Assembly: GCA_036267955.1 (NCBI GenBank)
Contig: DATAVB010000151.1
Span: 14,329-78,328 of the forward strand
Length of the DNA stretch: 64,000 nucleotides
Reading direction: 5' to 3'
Origin: DATAVB01 sp036267955
GTDB lineage: Bacteria; Actinomycetota; Actinomycetes; Mycobacteriales; QHCD01
The notes under the pieces were generated by a model that was not told the DNA's origin, searched no databases, and worked only from the letters and a program-made list of their open reading frames with translations. The position numbers and the translations under genes were made by a program. Positions 35,785 to 44,876 of this stretch are shown piece by piece; the first letter of the stretch is position 1; each line of letters opens with the position of its first letter.

Positions 35785-36828
35785 TTGACCGCCCTGATCG
35801 AGGCCGACCTGCTCGGCGACGATTCGGACGCCACCGACCGGAACTACGGGTTCGCCCGCTATCTGGCGACCAAGGTCGGTGGCGCCCTGATCTCGCTGAT
35901 CCTGGTGATCCTGTCGGGGTTCTTCCTGTTCCGGATCATTCCCGGCGACCCGGTCGGCGAACTGACCCACGGACAGGCGATCTCCGTCGCGCAGAAACAA
36001 CACCTGCGACATCAGCTCGGCCTGGACCGGCCATGGTACGGGCAGTTCTTCAGTTACCTGAAAAGCGTGCTGACCGGCGATTTCGGCACCTCGTTCAAAT
36101 ACAGCAAACCGGTGAGCCAGCTCATCACCGAACGGCTCTGGCCGACGATCCTGCTGGTCGGCAGCGCCACGATCCTGGCCATCATCATCGGCCTGTGGCT
36201 GGGCACCCGGGCCGCCTGGAAACAGGGCAGCGCCTTCGACAGGACGCACACCTCGATCGCGCTGACCCTCTGGTCGATGCCGACCTTCTGGTTCGGTCTG
36301 ATCCTGCTGATGGTTTTCGGGGTCGGAGTCGGCCCCATTCCGGGGATGTTCCCGACCGGCGGAATGTCCTCGCCAACCGCGCCGCCGGGATTCTTCCACC
36401 ACATCTGGGATGTCTTCCACCATCTGGTTTTGCCGTGCATCACCCTGGTGGCAGTGGTTTACGCGCAGAACCTGCTGGTCATGCGGTCCTCGCTGCTGGA
36501 TGAAATGGGCAGTGACTACCTGACGACGGCACGGGCGAAGGGTCTGCGGGACGACGTCGTACGCCGCCGGCACGCGGTGCCGAACGCGCTGCTGCCGACC
36601 GTGACGCTGGTCTTCCTGCAGTTGGGTTTCGTGGTGTCCGGCGCGGTGACGGTCGAGGTCGTGTTTTCCTGGCCGGGCCTGGGCAGCCTGCTCTACGACG
36701 GGATCAGCGTCCCGGACCAGCCATTGCTGCAGGGCACATTCATTGTGTTCTCCGCGGCGGTGATCGTGATGAATGTGCTGGCCGACATCGTCTACCGGTT
36801 CATCGATCCGCGGGTGCGTGCCGTATGA
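35785..36828 (+). CDS. Peptide ABC transporter permease (DppB-like)
   Basis: A 347-residue permease with about six helices. It starts at TTG with GGAG ten bases upstream, four bases after the binding-protein stop. The first helix GGALISLILVILSGFFLFRIIPGDPVGE and the EAA loop DYLTTARAKGLRDDVVRRRHAVPNALLP are characteristic of DppB/OppB. It overlaps the second permease (ATGA). Membrane channel subunit. Confidence 0.94.
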   Translation: MTALIEADLLGDDSDATDRNYGFARYLATKVGGALISLILVILSGFFLFRIIPGDPVGELTHGQAISVAQKQHLRHQLGLDRPWYGQFFSYLKSVLTGDFGTSFKYSKPVSQLITERLWPTILLVGSATILAIIIGLWLGTRAAWKQGSAFDRTHTSIALTLWSMPTFWFGLILLMVFGVGVGPIPGMFPTGGMSSPTAPPGFFHHIWDVFHHLVLPCITLVAVVYAQNLLVMRSSLLDEMGSDYLTTARAKGLRDDVVRRRHAVPNALLPTVTLVFLQLGFVVSGAVTVEVVFSWPGLGSLLYDGISVPDQPLLQGTFIVFSAAVIVMNVLADIVYRFIDPRVRAV

Positions 36829-37742
36829 GTGCAGTCACGGCTCCGGCTCGCAGCGTACGGGCGCTGACCTGGACCCGGCGGCGGCAGGCGTTCGGCCGGT
36901 TCGCCCGCCGGTACGCGACGCAGCGGGCCGGTCTGGTCGGGTTGGCCGCGCTGGTGCTGTTCGTGGCACTGGCCCTGCTCGCCCCCGTGATCACCAATTC
37001 CGCCGGGCTGGACGTCACCAAGGTGACCGGTGCGCCGCTGGCCGGGCCGAGCAGTCATTACCTGCTCGGCACCGACGAGAGTGGTCGGTCGATCGCGCTG
37101 CTCACCCTGTGGGGCGCGCGGGTTTCCTTGCTGGTCGGCTTCCTGGCCACCGTGATCTCGATGGTGGTCGGGACCCTGGTCGGTATCGTCGCCGGGCATT
37201 TCCGCGGCTGGGTGCAGGCGGTGTTGATGCGGCTGACCGACTGGTTCCTGGTGGTGCCGTCGCTGATTCTCGCGATCGCGCTGCTGTCCGTGCTGCACCG
37301 TGGTGTCGGGACGATCATTCTGGCGATCAGCATCACCTCGTGGCCCGGCACGGCCCGGCTGATCCGGGCCCAGACGCTGTCGGTCGAGGCCCGGCCGTAC
37401 GTTGAGCGCGCGCGGGTGCTCGGCGCCGGTCACTGGCACATCATGAGCCGGCATGTACTGCCGAACGTGATGCCGCTGGTGCTGGCGAATACGACGCTCA
37501 CCGTCGCCGGCGCCATCATCGCCGAGTCGACGTTGTCCTTCCTCGGTCTCGGCGACCCGACCCACACCTCCTGGGGCACCATGCTGGAAAGTGCCAAGGA
37601 TTCCGGCGCCGTCACCGCCGGGGCGTACTGGTACCTGCTCGCGCCCGGCCTGGCCATCGTCATCGTCGTACTGGCCTTCACGCTGTGCGGGCGAGCCCTG
37701 GAGGTCGCGTTGAATCCCAGGCTGCGAGGAAACTCCCGATGA
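36825..37742 (+). CDS. Peptide ABC transporter permease (DppC-like)
   Basis: A 305-residue permease, ATG overlapping the previous stop. The DppC marks are LLGTDESGRSIALLTLWGARVSLLVG after the first helix and the EAA loop PYVERARVLGAGHWHIMSRHVLPNVMPL, then AESTLSFLGLGDPTHTSWGTML. It pairs with the upstream permease. A family A palindrome separates it from the ATPase genes. Confidence 0.94.
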   Translation: MSAVTAPARSVRALTWTRRRQAFGRFARRYATQRAGLVGLAALVLFVALALLAPVITNSAGLDVTKVTGAPLAGPSSHYLLGTDESGRSIALLTLWGARVSLLVGFLATVISMVVGTLVGIVAGHFRGWVQAVLMRLTDWFLVVPSLILAIALLSVLHRGVGTIILAISITSWPGTARLIRAQTLSVEARPYVERARVLGAGHWHIMSRHVLPNVMPLVLANTTLTVAGAIIAESTLSFLGLGDPTHTSWGTMLESAKDSGAVTAGAYWYLLAPGLAIVIVVLAFTLCGRALEVALNPRLRGNSR

Positions 37743-37768
37743 CGGCCCTACTTTCCCGTCCCCTTTCC

Positions 37769-37817
37769 CGCCAATGTGGCGTTGGGGTGCCTAGATTGCG
37801 CCAACGCCACATTGGCG
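37769..37817. repeat. Long intergenic palindrome, family A, copy 2, inside transporter operon 1
   Basis: Arms CGCCAATGTGGCGTTGG (37769-37785) and its perfect complement (37801-37817) around GG-TGCCTAGATTG-CG. Compared with copy 1, the changed arm bases are matched on the other side, so pairing is kept. It lies between the permease and ATPase genes of one operon, where it could lower or protect the distal message. Confidence 0.9.
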
Positions 37818-37836
37818 CAGCATGGTGGGCGCAGCG

Positions 37837-38817
37837 ATGAGCCTGCTGGAGTTGCGCGACCTCACGGTCACCTATCGGTCCTCCCGCGGGCCGGTGCCGG
37901 CCGTACGCGGGGTGTCGCTGAACCTGAACGAGGGCGAATCGCTCGGTATCGCAGGCGAATCCGGCTGCGGCAAGTCGAGCCTGGCGCTGGCGGTACTGCG
38001 ACTGCTGCCGCGCAACGCGAAGGTGACCGGCGAGGTCCGGGTCGCCGGCGAGGACCTGCTGGAGGCGACCTGGGGCCGGGTCCGGGCGGTGCGCTGGGCC
38101 GGTGCGTCGATCGTCTTCCAGGGCGCGCAGCATTCGCTCAATGCCGTGCAGCGGATCGGCACCCAGATCGCCGAACCGATTCTGTTGCATTCCAAGGCGA
38201 CCGAGGCCGAGGCGACCCGGCGTACCGGCGAACTGCTGGAGCAGGTCGGGCTGCCGGCCTCGCGGGCCCGCAATTACCCGCACGAGATGTCCGGCGGGCA
38301 ACGGCAGCGGGTGATGATCGCGATGGCGTTGGCCTGCTCGCCGCAGCTGATCCTGGCCGACGAGCCGACCACCGGCCTGGATGTCATGATCCAGGCGCAG
38401 GTGATGCGGCTGATCGGCGAACTGGTGGCCGACCACGGCATCGGACTGATGCTGATCAGCCACGACCTGTCCGTCCTCGCCGCGTCCTGCCAACGGGTCG
38501 CCGTCATGTATGCCGGCACGATCGTCGAGGACGGCCCGGCCCAGCAGGTTTTCAGTGCGGCCAGGCATCCCTACACCGAGGCGCTGGCCGCCGCGTTCCC
38601 GAAAATCGGCGACCCCGCGTCCCGGCTGGCGCCGCGCGGCCTTGGCGGCGACCCGCCGGATCCCTCGGACCTGCCGACCGGTTGCCCGTTCCACCCCCGC
38701 TGCGCCGTCGCGGTTGAGGAATGTCCTAAGGCGACACTCGAGCTGTGGCCGGCCGGCCCGGACCGGCGCGCGGCCTGCGTACACGTCCGGGACGCTATGT
38801 CGGAGGTTGCCCGGTGA
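37837..38817 (+). CDS. Peptide ABC transporter ATP-binding protein (DppD-like)
   Basis: A 326-residue ATPase: Walker A GESGCGKSS, signature MSGGQRQRVMIA, Walker B LILADEPTTGLD, H-loop LISHDLSVL, and the C-terminal oligopeptide-transporter domain with four Cys (CPFHPRCAVAVEECPKA). The ATG at 37837 is preferred over an ATG at 37822 that lies close to the palindrome. It energises import with the DppF-like partner, whose GTG overlaps its stop by four bases. Confidence 0.94.
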   Translation: MSLLELRDLTVTYRSSRGPVPAVRGVSLNLNEGESLGIAGESGCGKSSLALAVLRLLPRNAKVTGEVRVAGEDLLEATWGRVRAVRWAGASIVFQGAQHSLNAVQRIGTQIAEPILLHSKATEAEATRRTGELLEQVGLPASRARNYPHEMSGGQRQRVMIAMALACSPQLILADEPTTGLDVMIQAQVMRLIGELVADHGIGLMLISHDLSVLAASCQRVAVMYAGTIVEDGPAQQVFSAARHPYTEALAAAFPKIGDPASRLAPRGLGGDPPDPSDLPTGCPFHPRCAVAVEECPKATLELWPAGPDRRAACVHVRDAMSEVAR

Positions 38818-39830
38818 GTGACGCCGCTGGCCCCGTTCTCGCCGCCCGCGGGCTCGGCCTGCAATTCCCGCCGCGCGGCCGCGGTGGCCGTCCGGCGCGG
38901 GCCGTCGATGGCGTCGATCTGGAGATCTACCCGGGCGAGATCGTCGCTCTGGTAGGCGAATCCGGGTGCGGCAAGACGACGCTGGCCCGGACGCTGCTGG
39001 GTTTGGAGAAGCCGACCGCCGGCGAGGTGCAGTACGCCGGAAAGCCGCTGTCCTATTCCTCGTCCGCGTTGAAGGCCTATCGGCGCAAGGTGCAGTTGAT
39101 CCTGCAGGACCCGACCGGTTCGCTGAATCCACGGCACACCGTTTATGAGGCCGTCGCCGAGGGACCACGGATTCACGGGCTGGTACGCGAGGAGCAGGAC
39201 CGGGTGGTGTCGGCGCTGTCCCGGGCCGGGCTGCGGCCGCCGGAACGGTTTTTCCTGTCGCACCCGCACGAATTGTCCGGCGGGCAACGGCAGCGGGTGG
39301 TGATCGCGGGTGCATTGGCGCTCGACCCGGAGGTGTTGATTGCCGACGAACCGGTCGCCTCTTTGGACGCGTCGGTGCGCGGCGAGATTCTGGCGCTATT
39401 ACTGAAATTGCGCGACGAATTGGGGCTCGCCGCGCTGGTGGTCACGCACGATCTCGGGCTGGCGTGGAATATCGCGGACCGGGTCGCGGTGATGTATCTG
39501 GGCCGGATCGTGGAGACCGGGCCGCTGGAGCAGGTGCTGAAACACCCGCAACATCCTTATACACAGGCGTTGTTGTCGGTGCTGCCGGAATCCGACGCTT
39601 CGGAGCCGGTCGTTCTGGCCGGTGAGCCACCGGACCCGACCCGGGTGCCGCGCGGCTGCCGGTTCCATCCGCGCTGCCAGGCGGTGGCGTCGGGTGCGGC
39701 CGAGGCCGCCGGCGTAGCCGAGAAATGCCGCACCGCGGACCTGCCGGTGCTTTCGGCCGACCGCGATGTGCCCCAGGCCGCCTGCCACCTGGCCGCCGCA
39801 CTGGCGAAATCCGAGGGCTCGACCCGCTGA
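38814..39830 (+). CDS. Peptide ABC transporter ATP-binding protein (DppF-like)
   Basis: A 338-residue second ATPase: Walker A GESGCGKTT, Q-loop LILQDPTGSLNPRHTV, signature LSGGQRQRVVIAGAL, Walker B VLIADEPVASLDASV and C-terminal CRFHPRCQAV. GTG start overlapping the previous gene; CGGAGG upstream. Last gene of operon 1, ending 17 bases before a long palindrome that separates it from the convergent operon 2. Confidence 0.94.
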   Translation: MSDAAGPVLAARGLGLQFPPRGRGGRPARAVDGVDLEIYPGEIVALVGESGCGKTTLARTLLGLEKPTAGEVQYAGKPLSYSSSALKAYRRKVQLILQDPTGSLNPRHTVYEAVAEGPRIHGLVREEQDRVVSALSRAGLRPPERFFLSHPHELSGGQRQRVVIAGALALDPEVLIADEPVASLDASVRGEILALLLKLRDELGLAALVVTHDLGLAWNIADRVAVMYLGRIVETGPLEQVLKHPQHPYTQALLSVLPESDASEPVVLAGEPPDPTRVPRGCRFHPRCQAVASGAAEAAGVAEKCRTADLPVLSADRDVPQAACHLAAALAKSEGSTR

Positions 39831-39847
39831 TTCCAGCCTGCATTTCT

Positions 39848-39911
39848 CGCCGATCTTGAAGTTATCGCCCACCGATGTCCGTTATATGGGGATTTATCTT
39901 CAAGATCGGCG
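39848..39911. repeat. Long intergenic palindrome, family D, between the two transporter operons
   Basis: Arms CGCCGATCTTGAAG (39848-39861) and its perfect complement (39898-39911) enclose 36 bases with a weaker inner pairing and a TTATAT tip. It sits at the meeting point of the two convergent transporter operons and is the best candidate for a two-way terminator there. Confidence 0.82.
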
Positions 39912-39969
39912 CGAAGGGCAGCTGAGCGGGGCCGTTCGCGCGCAAAGGGGATCAGGGCAGCAACGGGGA

Positions 39970-40893
39970 TCAGGGCAGCAGGGGTGGGTCGAGCAGGCGG
40001 AGAGTATGGGCGTCGGCGTCGAGCTCGGCGGCAATCCCGATCGGGAAGGTCTGCTGCGGAACGCCGTGGCCGATGTTGGCCCAGACAATCATCGGTACGC
40101 CGTCCGTCGCCAACCGCTCGACCAGAATCGCCTCTATATCGGCGGTTTCGCCGCAGCCGGTGAAGCTGCCGCAGATGATCCCGGCCACCCCGTCGAGATA
40201 GCCGGAGCGGCGCAACTGGGTCAGCATCCGGTCGATCCGGTAGTCCGCCTCGCTCTCCTCCTCGATCAGCAGGATCCCGCCGGCCGCCGGCCGGGACGTG
40301 TCGGTCGCCAGCGACGACATCAGCAGGGTCAGGTTTCCGCCGAGCGTGACGCCCCGCGCGGTGCCGCCGTTCACCGTTGTGGCCGACGGGAATCGGAGTT
40401 CGGTGGCTCGCTCCGGCTGCAGCAACGTCCGGGTCCAGGAGGAGAACGTGTACGGGTCGCCCGATCCGGCGGCCATCACCATCGGGCTGTGCAGCGAGGC
40501 CCAGCCCAGGTGCACCGCCACCGCCTCCAGAAGAGCGGTGACATCGGAATATCCGGCCAACACCTTCGGCGGCCGGTCGGCGATCCCGGACCAGTCCATC
40601 GCGGCCAGCGTCCGCTGTGATCCCGAACCGCCGGTGGCGAAGAGAATTCCGGCGATCTCCGGGTCGAGCAGGGCCGAGCGCAGGTCGCCGGCGCGCATCG
40701 CGTCGTCCCCGGCAAGGTAGGGGCGCAACGTACCGACATCACGGGCCGAGGGATAGACGACCGGCTCGAGACCGGCGAACCGCAGGGCCTCCAGGCCGAG
40801 CTCGAGCGACTCCGGACCGGCCGGGCTGCTGGCCGACAGCACCGCGACCCGATCGCCCGGCCGGAGCGCGGGCGGCCGGGCGAGCGACCTCAC
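39970..40893 (-). CDS. LD-carboxypeptidase (peptidase S66, LdcA-like)
   Basis: A 307-residue serine peptidase that removes the terminal D-Ala from muropeptide tetrapeptides. The nucleophile is in LAGYSDVTALLEAV, preceded by FATGGSGSQRTL; LIEEESEADYRIDRML and WANIGHGVPQQTFPIG hold the Glu and His regions. It starts at a GTG overlapping the ATPase stop by four bases (an upstream start at 40935 would lie in that gene), so it is the last gene of transporter operon 2. This coupling shows that operon 2 carries peptides whose C terminus is trimmed inside the cell, most likely cell-wall peptides. Confidence 0.93.
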   Translation of the reverse strand: MRSLARPPALRPGDRVAVLSASSPAGPESLELGLEALRFAGLEPVVYPSARDVGTLRPYLAGDDAMRAGDLRSALLDPEIAGILFATGGSGSQRTLAAMDWSGIADRPPKVLAGYSDVTALLEAVAVHLGWASLHSPMVMAAGSGDPYTFSSWTRTLLQPERATELRFPSATTVNGGTARGVTLGGNLTLLMSSLATDTSRPAAGGILLIEEESEADYRIDRMLTQLRRSGYLDGVAGIICGSFTGCGETADIEAILVERLATDGVPMIVWANIGHGVPQQTFPIGIAAELDADAHTLRLLDPPLLP

Positions 40894-41885
40894 TCCGGCA
40901 CCGGAGTCTGCGTTGCGAGATCCGCCAGATGGCATGCGACCAGGCTCCGATCCGGTGCCGACGCGGGCAGCACCTCAAGTTCTCGGGATGTGCAGACCGC
41001 GGCCCGGTCACCGGACCGGGCGCGCAACGAACAGCGAGGATGAAACCGGCAGCCGGACGGAATGGCAGTCGGGTCGGGCGGTTCACCGGAGAGCATCAGG
41101 TCGTCGGGATCGCGGCCGCTGTCGGGTAGCACGGCGATCAACGCCTGCGTGTACGGGTGCTGCGGGCGTTGCAGCACCTCCTCGACGGTGCCGACCTCGA
41201 CGATCCGGCCGAGATACATCACCGCCACCCGGTCGGCGATATTCCAGGCCAAGCCGAGATCGTGACTGACCACGAGAGCGGAGAGCGACAGTTCGTCCCG
41301 CAGCTGCAGGATCAGCTTCAGGATCTCGCCACGGACCGAAGCGTCCAATGAGGACACCGGTTCGTCGGCGACGATCACCGTCGGGTCGAGCGCCAGGGCA
41401 CCGGCGATCACCACGCGCTGCTGCTGACCACCGGAGAGCTCATGCGGAAACCGGGCGACGAAATTCTCCGCCGGCCGCAGCCCGGCCCGGCTCATCGCCG
41501 AATAAACCCGCGCGTTGAGACCGTCCCGTATTCCGTGCAGCCGCGGCCCCTCGGCCACCGCGTCGAAAACGTTCTGCCGCGGATTCAGCGCCGCGGCAGG
41601 ATCCTGCAAAACAAGCTGCACGTGCTTCCGGTAGTCCTTCAGTGCGGCGTTTCCGTAGTTCAGTGGCGCCCCGTCGTACCGGATCTCGCCCGACGTCGGC
41701 TTGATCAGCCCGACCATGGACCGGGCCAGCGTGCTCTTGCCGCACCCGGATTCGCCGATCAGCGCGACGATCTCGGCCGACCCGATCTCCAGGTTGACCC
41801 CGTCGACCGCCCGTGCCGGTCGCTGCCGGCGGCGGGCCGGAAAGGTCACCGCGAGATCCCGCGCCTCGAGCACCGGCCCCTTCAT
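40890..41885 (-). CDS. Peptide ABC transporter ATP-binding protein (DppF-like), operon 2
   Basis: A 331-residue ATPase: Walker A GESGCGKST, signature LSGGQQQRVVIAGAL, Walker B VIVADEPVSSLDASV, C-terminal CRFHPRCSLRARSG. ATG at 41885 overlaps the preceding stop (ATGA). It aligns closely with the DppF-like protein of operon 1, including DLGLAWNIADRVAVMYLGRIVE, which points to duplication of a whole operon. Confidence 0.94.
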   Translation of the reverse strand: MKGPVLEARDLAVTFPARRRQRPARAVDGVNLEIGSAEIVALIGESGCGKSTLARSMVGLIKPTSGEIRYDGAPLNYGNAALKDYRKHVQLVLQDPAAALNPRQNVFDAVAEGPRLHGIRDGLNARVYSAMSRAGLRPAENFVARFPHELSGGQQQRVVIAGALALDPTVIVADEPVSSLDASVRGEILKLILQLRDELSLSALVVSHDLGLAWNIADRVAVMYLGRIVEVGTVEEVLQRPQHPYTQALIAVLPDSGRDPDDLMLSGEPPDPTAIPSGCRFHPRCSLRARSGDRAAVCTSRELEVLPASAPDRSLVACHLADLATQTPVPE

Positions 41886-42892
41886 CGACGGGCTCCGTCG
41901 AATTCCGGCAATACCTTCAGGCAGGCCGACTCCCGCTGCTCGCCCGCTGGCCACAGGTCGACCGTCCTGGTGCGACAGTCGCCAAAGGACTCCGCGCACC
42001 GCGGCTCGAACGAACAGCCGTCCGGAACCGTGCGCAGGTCGGGCGGGTCACCGGGCAGACCCTCTGGAGCGCGCCGGGAGGCCGGGTCGCCGATGCGCGG
42101 AAAAGCGCCCGACAACGCCTTCGTGTAGGGATGCCGGGGCCGATCGATCAGGTCGCGGGACGGCCCGAGCTCGACGATCCGGCCGGCATACATGACGGCG
42201 AGCCGTTCACAGGTTGCGGCCAACACCGACAGGTCGTGGCTGATCATGATCATCCCGATCTGGCGGTCCCGCACCATGTCGGCGAGCAGGGCGAGGATCT
42301 GCCCCTGCACGATGACGTCCAGCGCCGTGGTCGGCTCGTCGGCGATGATCAGGTCGGGCCGGCAGGCCAGCGCCATCGCGATCATGACCCGCTGCCGCTG
42401 CCCGCCGGACAACTCGTGCGGATAGCTGGCCTGGCGCGAGGACGGCACGCCGACGCTGTCGAGCAGATCGGCCGTGCGGGACCGTGCCGCCCGCTCACCC
42501 ACCTTCTCGTGCAGCAGGATCGGCTCGCGGATCTGCTCGCCGATGGTCTGCACCGGATTCAGCGCGCTCATCGCGCCCTGGAACACCACCGACGCGCCGG
42601 CCCACCGTACGGCCCGCATCCGTTCCCAGTTGACCGAGAACAGGTCGTCGTCGCGGAACCGGACCGCGCCGCTGACCTCGGCCGAGGCCGGCAGCAGGCG
42701 CAGCAGGCTCAGCGCCACGGTCGACTTGCCGGAGCCGGATTCCCCTGCCATACCGAGGGTCTCGCCCGGCGCGAGTGAGAAGGACACGTCCTGGACGGCC
42801 CGGACCCGGTCCTTGCCGGTGCGGTAGGTGACCGACAGGCCGGCAACGTCGAGCAATTTCCCGGCGGTAGGCAGGTTTTCGGCGGCGGTCAC
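41882..42892 (-). CDS. Peptide ABC transporter ATP-binding protein (DppD-like), operon 2
   Basis: A 336-residue ATPase: Walker A GESGSGKST, signature LSGGQRQRVMIAMAL, Walker B LIIADEPTTALDVIVQ, H-loop MISHDLSVL, C-terminal CSFEPRCAESFGDC. GTG start overlapping the permease stop by four bases. Paralogue of the operon 1 DppD-like protein. Confidence 0.94.
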   Translation of the reverse strand: MTAAENLPTAGKLLDVAGLSVTYRTGKDRVRAVQDVSFSLAPGETLGMAGESGSGKSTVALSLLRLLPASAEVSGAVRFRDDDLFSVNWERMRAVRWAGASVVFQGAMSALNPVQTIGEQIREPILLHEKVGERAARSRTADLLDSVGVPSSRQASYPHELSGGQRQRVMIAMALACRPDLIIADEPTTALDVIVQGQILALLADMVRDRQIGMIMISHDLSVLAATCERLAVMYAGRIVELGPSRDLIDRPRHPYTKALSGAFPRIGDPASRRAPEGLPGDPPDLRTVPDGCSFEPRCAESFGDCRTRTVDLWPAGEQRESACLKVLPEFDGARR

Positions 42893-43794
42893 GAACGGTC
42901 ACCCATCCGCGGGTTGAGAATGTGCTCGACCGCCCGCCCGGTCAGGGTGAATCCCATGACCACGATGACGATCGCGACGCCGGGCGGCAACAGGTACCAC
43001 CACGCGCCGGCCGTGACCGCTCCCTGACCGAAGGCCTGATTGAGCATCGAACCCCACGAGACGTCCGACGGATCACCGAGACCGAGGAAGGTCAGCGTGG
43101 TCTCGGACAGAATCGAACCGGCGACGGTCAACGTGCTGGAGACCAGGATCAACGGAGTGACATTGGGCAGCACGTGTCGGAAAACGATCTGCATATTTCC
43201 CGCGCCCAGCGCCCGGGCTCGTTCGATGAACGGCCGGGCCTCGACGGCGAGTGTCTGGGCCCGGACCAGCCGGGCCGTACCGGTCCACGAGGTCACCGCG
43301 ATCGCAATGGTGATGGAGGTTGCGCCCTGGCCCAGCACTGCGGCCAGCGAAATGGCGAGCGGCAGACCGGGCAGAGCGATAAACCAGTCGGTGACGTGCA
43401 TCAGGCCCTTGCCGAGCCAACCCTGGTAATGCCCGGCGAACAACCCGATGGCACTGCCCAGAATCATGGTGAGCGCCGTGGCGATCACGCCGATGGCCAG
43501 CGACGGCCGGCTTCCCCAGATGACCAGCAGCAGTACGGATCGGCCCGGTTGATCTGTCCCTAGTGGATAGTGGGCGCTCGGGCCGGCCAGCAGCGGGCCG
43601 GTCGCCTTGGTGACGTCCAGGTCGTTGTTGCTGATCCACAGCGGCGCGGTCAACGCGAGGATGGTGAACGCGACCAGAATGGCCAGGCCGGCCATTCCGC
43701 TGGGCGACCGGACGAACGTGTGCAGGAATCGGCGCAACGCCAGCAACCGCGGCGGCGCGGCGCCGATGTCGACCGGTGCGCTGATCGTGGTCAC
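42889..43794 (-). CDS. Peptide ABC transporter permease (DppC-like), operon 2
   Basis: A 301-residue permease with the DppC pattern PLGTDQPGRSVLLLVIWGSRPSLAIG, the EAA loop PFIERARALGAGNMQIVFRHVLPNV and SETTLTFLGLGDPSDVSWGSML. GTG start inside the stop of the preceding permease. Same length class and close similarity to the operon 1 counterpart (for example AGPSAHYPLGTDQPGRS against AGPSSHYLLGTDESGRS). Confidence 0.94.
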   Translation of the reverse strand: MTTISAPVDIGAAPPRLLALRRFLHTFVRSPSGMAGLAILVAFTILALTAPLWISNNDLDVTKATGPLLAGPSAHYPLGTDQPGRSVLLLVIWGSRPSLAIGVIATALTMILGSAIGLFAGHYQGWLGKGLMHVTDWFIALPGLPLAISLAAVLGQGATSITIAIAVTSWTGTARLVRAQTLAVEARPFIERARALGAGNMQIVFRHVLPNVTPLILVSSTLTVAGSILSETTLTFLGLGDPSDVSWGSMLNQAFGQGAVTAGAWWYLLPPGVAIVIVVMGFTLTGRAVEHILNPRMGDRS

Positions 43795-44873
43795 TGGGCC
43801 CGCACCCGGGGATCGAGGTAGCGGTAGAGCACGTCGGCGACCAGGTTCATCAGGATGATCGATGCGCTGAAGACAATGAACGTACCTTCCAGCAACGGCA
43901 GGTCAGGCGTACGCAGCGCCTGGAAGGTCAGGTAGCCCAGACCCGGCCAGGAATAGACGGTCTCGACGGTGATCGCACCGCCGACCAGGCCGCCGATCTG
44001 CAGGAAGATCACGGTGACCGACGGCAGCAGTGCGTTCGGCACCGCGTGCTTCCGGCGTACCACCTCATCGCGCAGACCCTTGGCTCTGGCGGTGAGCAGG
44101 TACGGGCTGCCGAGCTCGTCGATGATCGAGGACCGCATGATCGTGACGTACTGCGCGAAGACGACCAATACCAGCGTCAGACACGGCAGTACGAGATGTC
44201 GGACGACGTCGACGACGTAGCCTGCCGTACTGCCGCTGTAGTCCGGTGTGGACATTCCGCCGGCCGGGAACAGCGCCGGGATCGGTCCGAAGCCGACGCT
44301 GAACAGGACCAGCAGGATGATGCCGAGCCAGAAGGTCGGCACCGACCAGAGGGTGAGTGACACCCCCGAGGAAATGCGGTCCAGGATCTTTCCCGGCCGC
44401 CAACCACTGCGGGCGCCGAGCCACAGCCCGAGCACGATCGAGAGCAGCGTCGAGCTGCCGGTGAGCAGCAGGGTCGGCCAGATCCGGCTCTGGATCAGCC
44501 CGGCCACCGACTGCTGGTACTGCCAGGAGTACCCGAGATTTCCGGTGAGTGTATGCCCGACGAAGGTCAGGAACCGGTGCCAGATCGGTTGATCCACCCC
44601 GAGCGTCTGCTTGAGGTGCTCCAGTTGCGCGGCGCTGACCGGGCGGCCGCGGGTCAGTGTCCCGACCGGGTCGGCCGGCATGATGCTGAACAGGATGAAG
44701 CCGATGATCAGCGTCACGGCGAAGCTGACGACCGCCGCCAACAGCTTGCGCAGGAAATACGACAGGAAAGTGGATCGACCCAGGTCGGCCGCCGAGGCCC
44801 GGGGGCGCTCGGCCGTCGTGCCGGTGGTGACTGCCTCGACGCCGACCGGGTCGACCGCGTTCGGTGACGCCAC
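43791..44873 (-). CDS. Peptide ABC transporter permease (DppB-like), operon 2
   Basis: A 360-residue permease beginning at GTG three bases after the binding-protein stop. First helix LLAAVVSFAVTLIIGFILFSIMPADPVG; EAA loop PYLLTARAKGLRDEVVRRKHAVPNALLP, nearly identical to operon 1. About 40 extra residues precede the first helix, more than in the operon 1 permease. Confidence 0.94.
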   Translation of the reverse strand: MASPNAVDPVGVEAVTTGTTAERPRASAADLGRSTFLSYFLRKLLAAVVSFAVTLIIGFILFSIMPADPVGTLTRGRPVSAAQLEHLKQTLGVDQPIWHRFLTFVGHTLTGNLGYSWQYQQSVAGLIQSRIWPTLLLTGSSTLLSIVLGLWLGARSGWRPGKILDRISSGVSLTLWSVPTFWLGIILLVLFSVGFGPIPALFPAGGMSTPDYSGSTAGYVVDVVRHLVLPCLTLVLVVFAQYVTIMRSSIIDELGSPYLLTARAKGLRDEVVRRKHAVPNALLPSVTVIFLQIGGLVGGAITVETVYSWPGLGYLTFQALRTPDLPLLEGTFIVFSASIILMNLVADVLYRYLDPRVRAQ

Positions 44874-44876
44874 GAT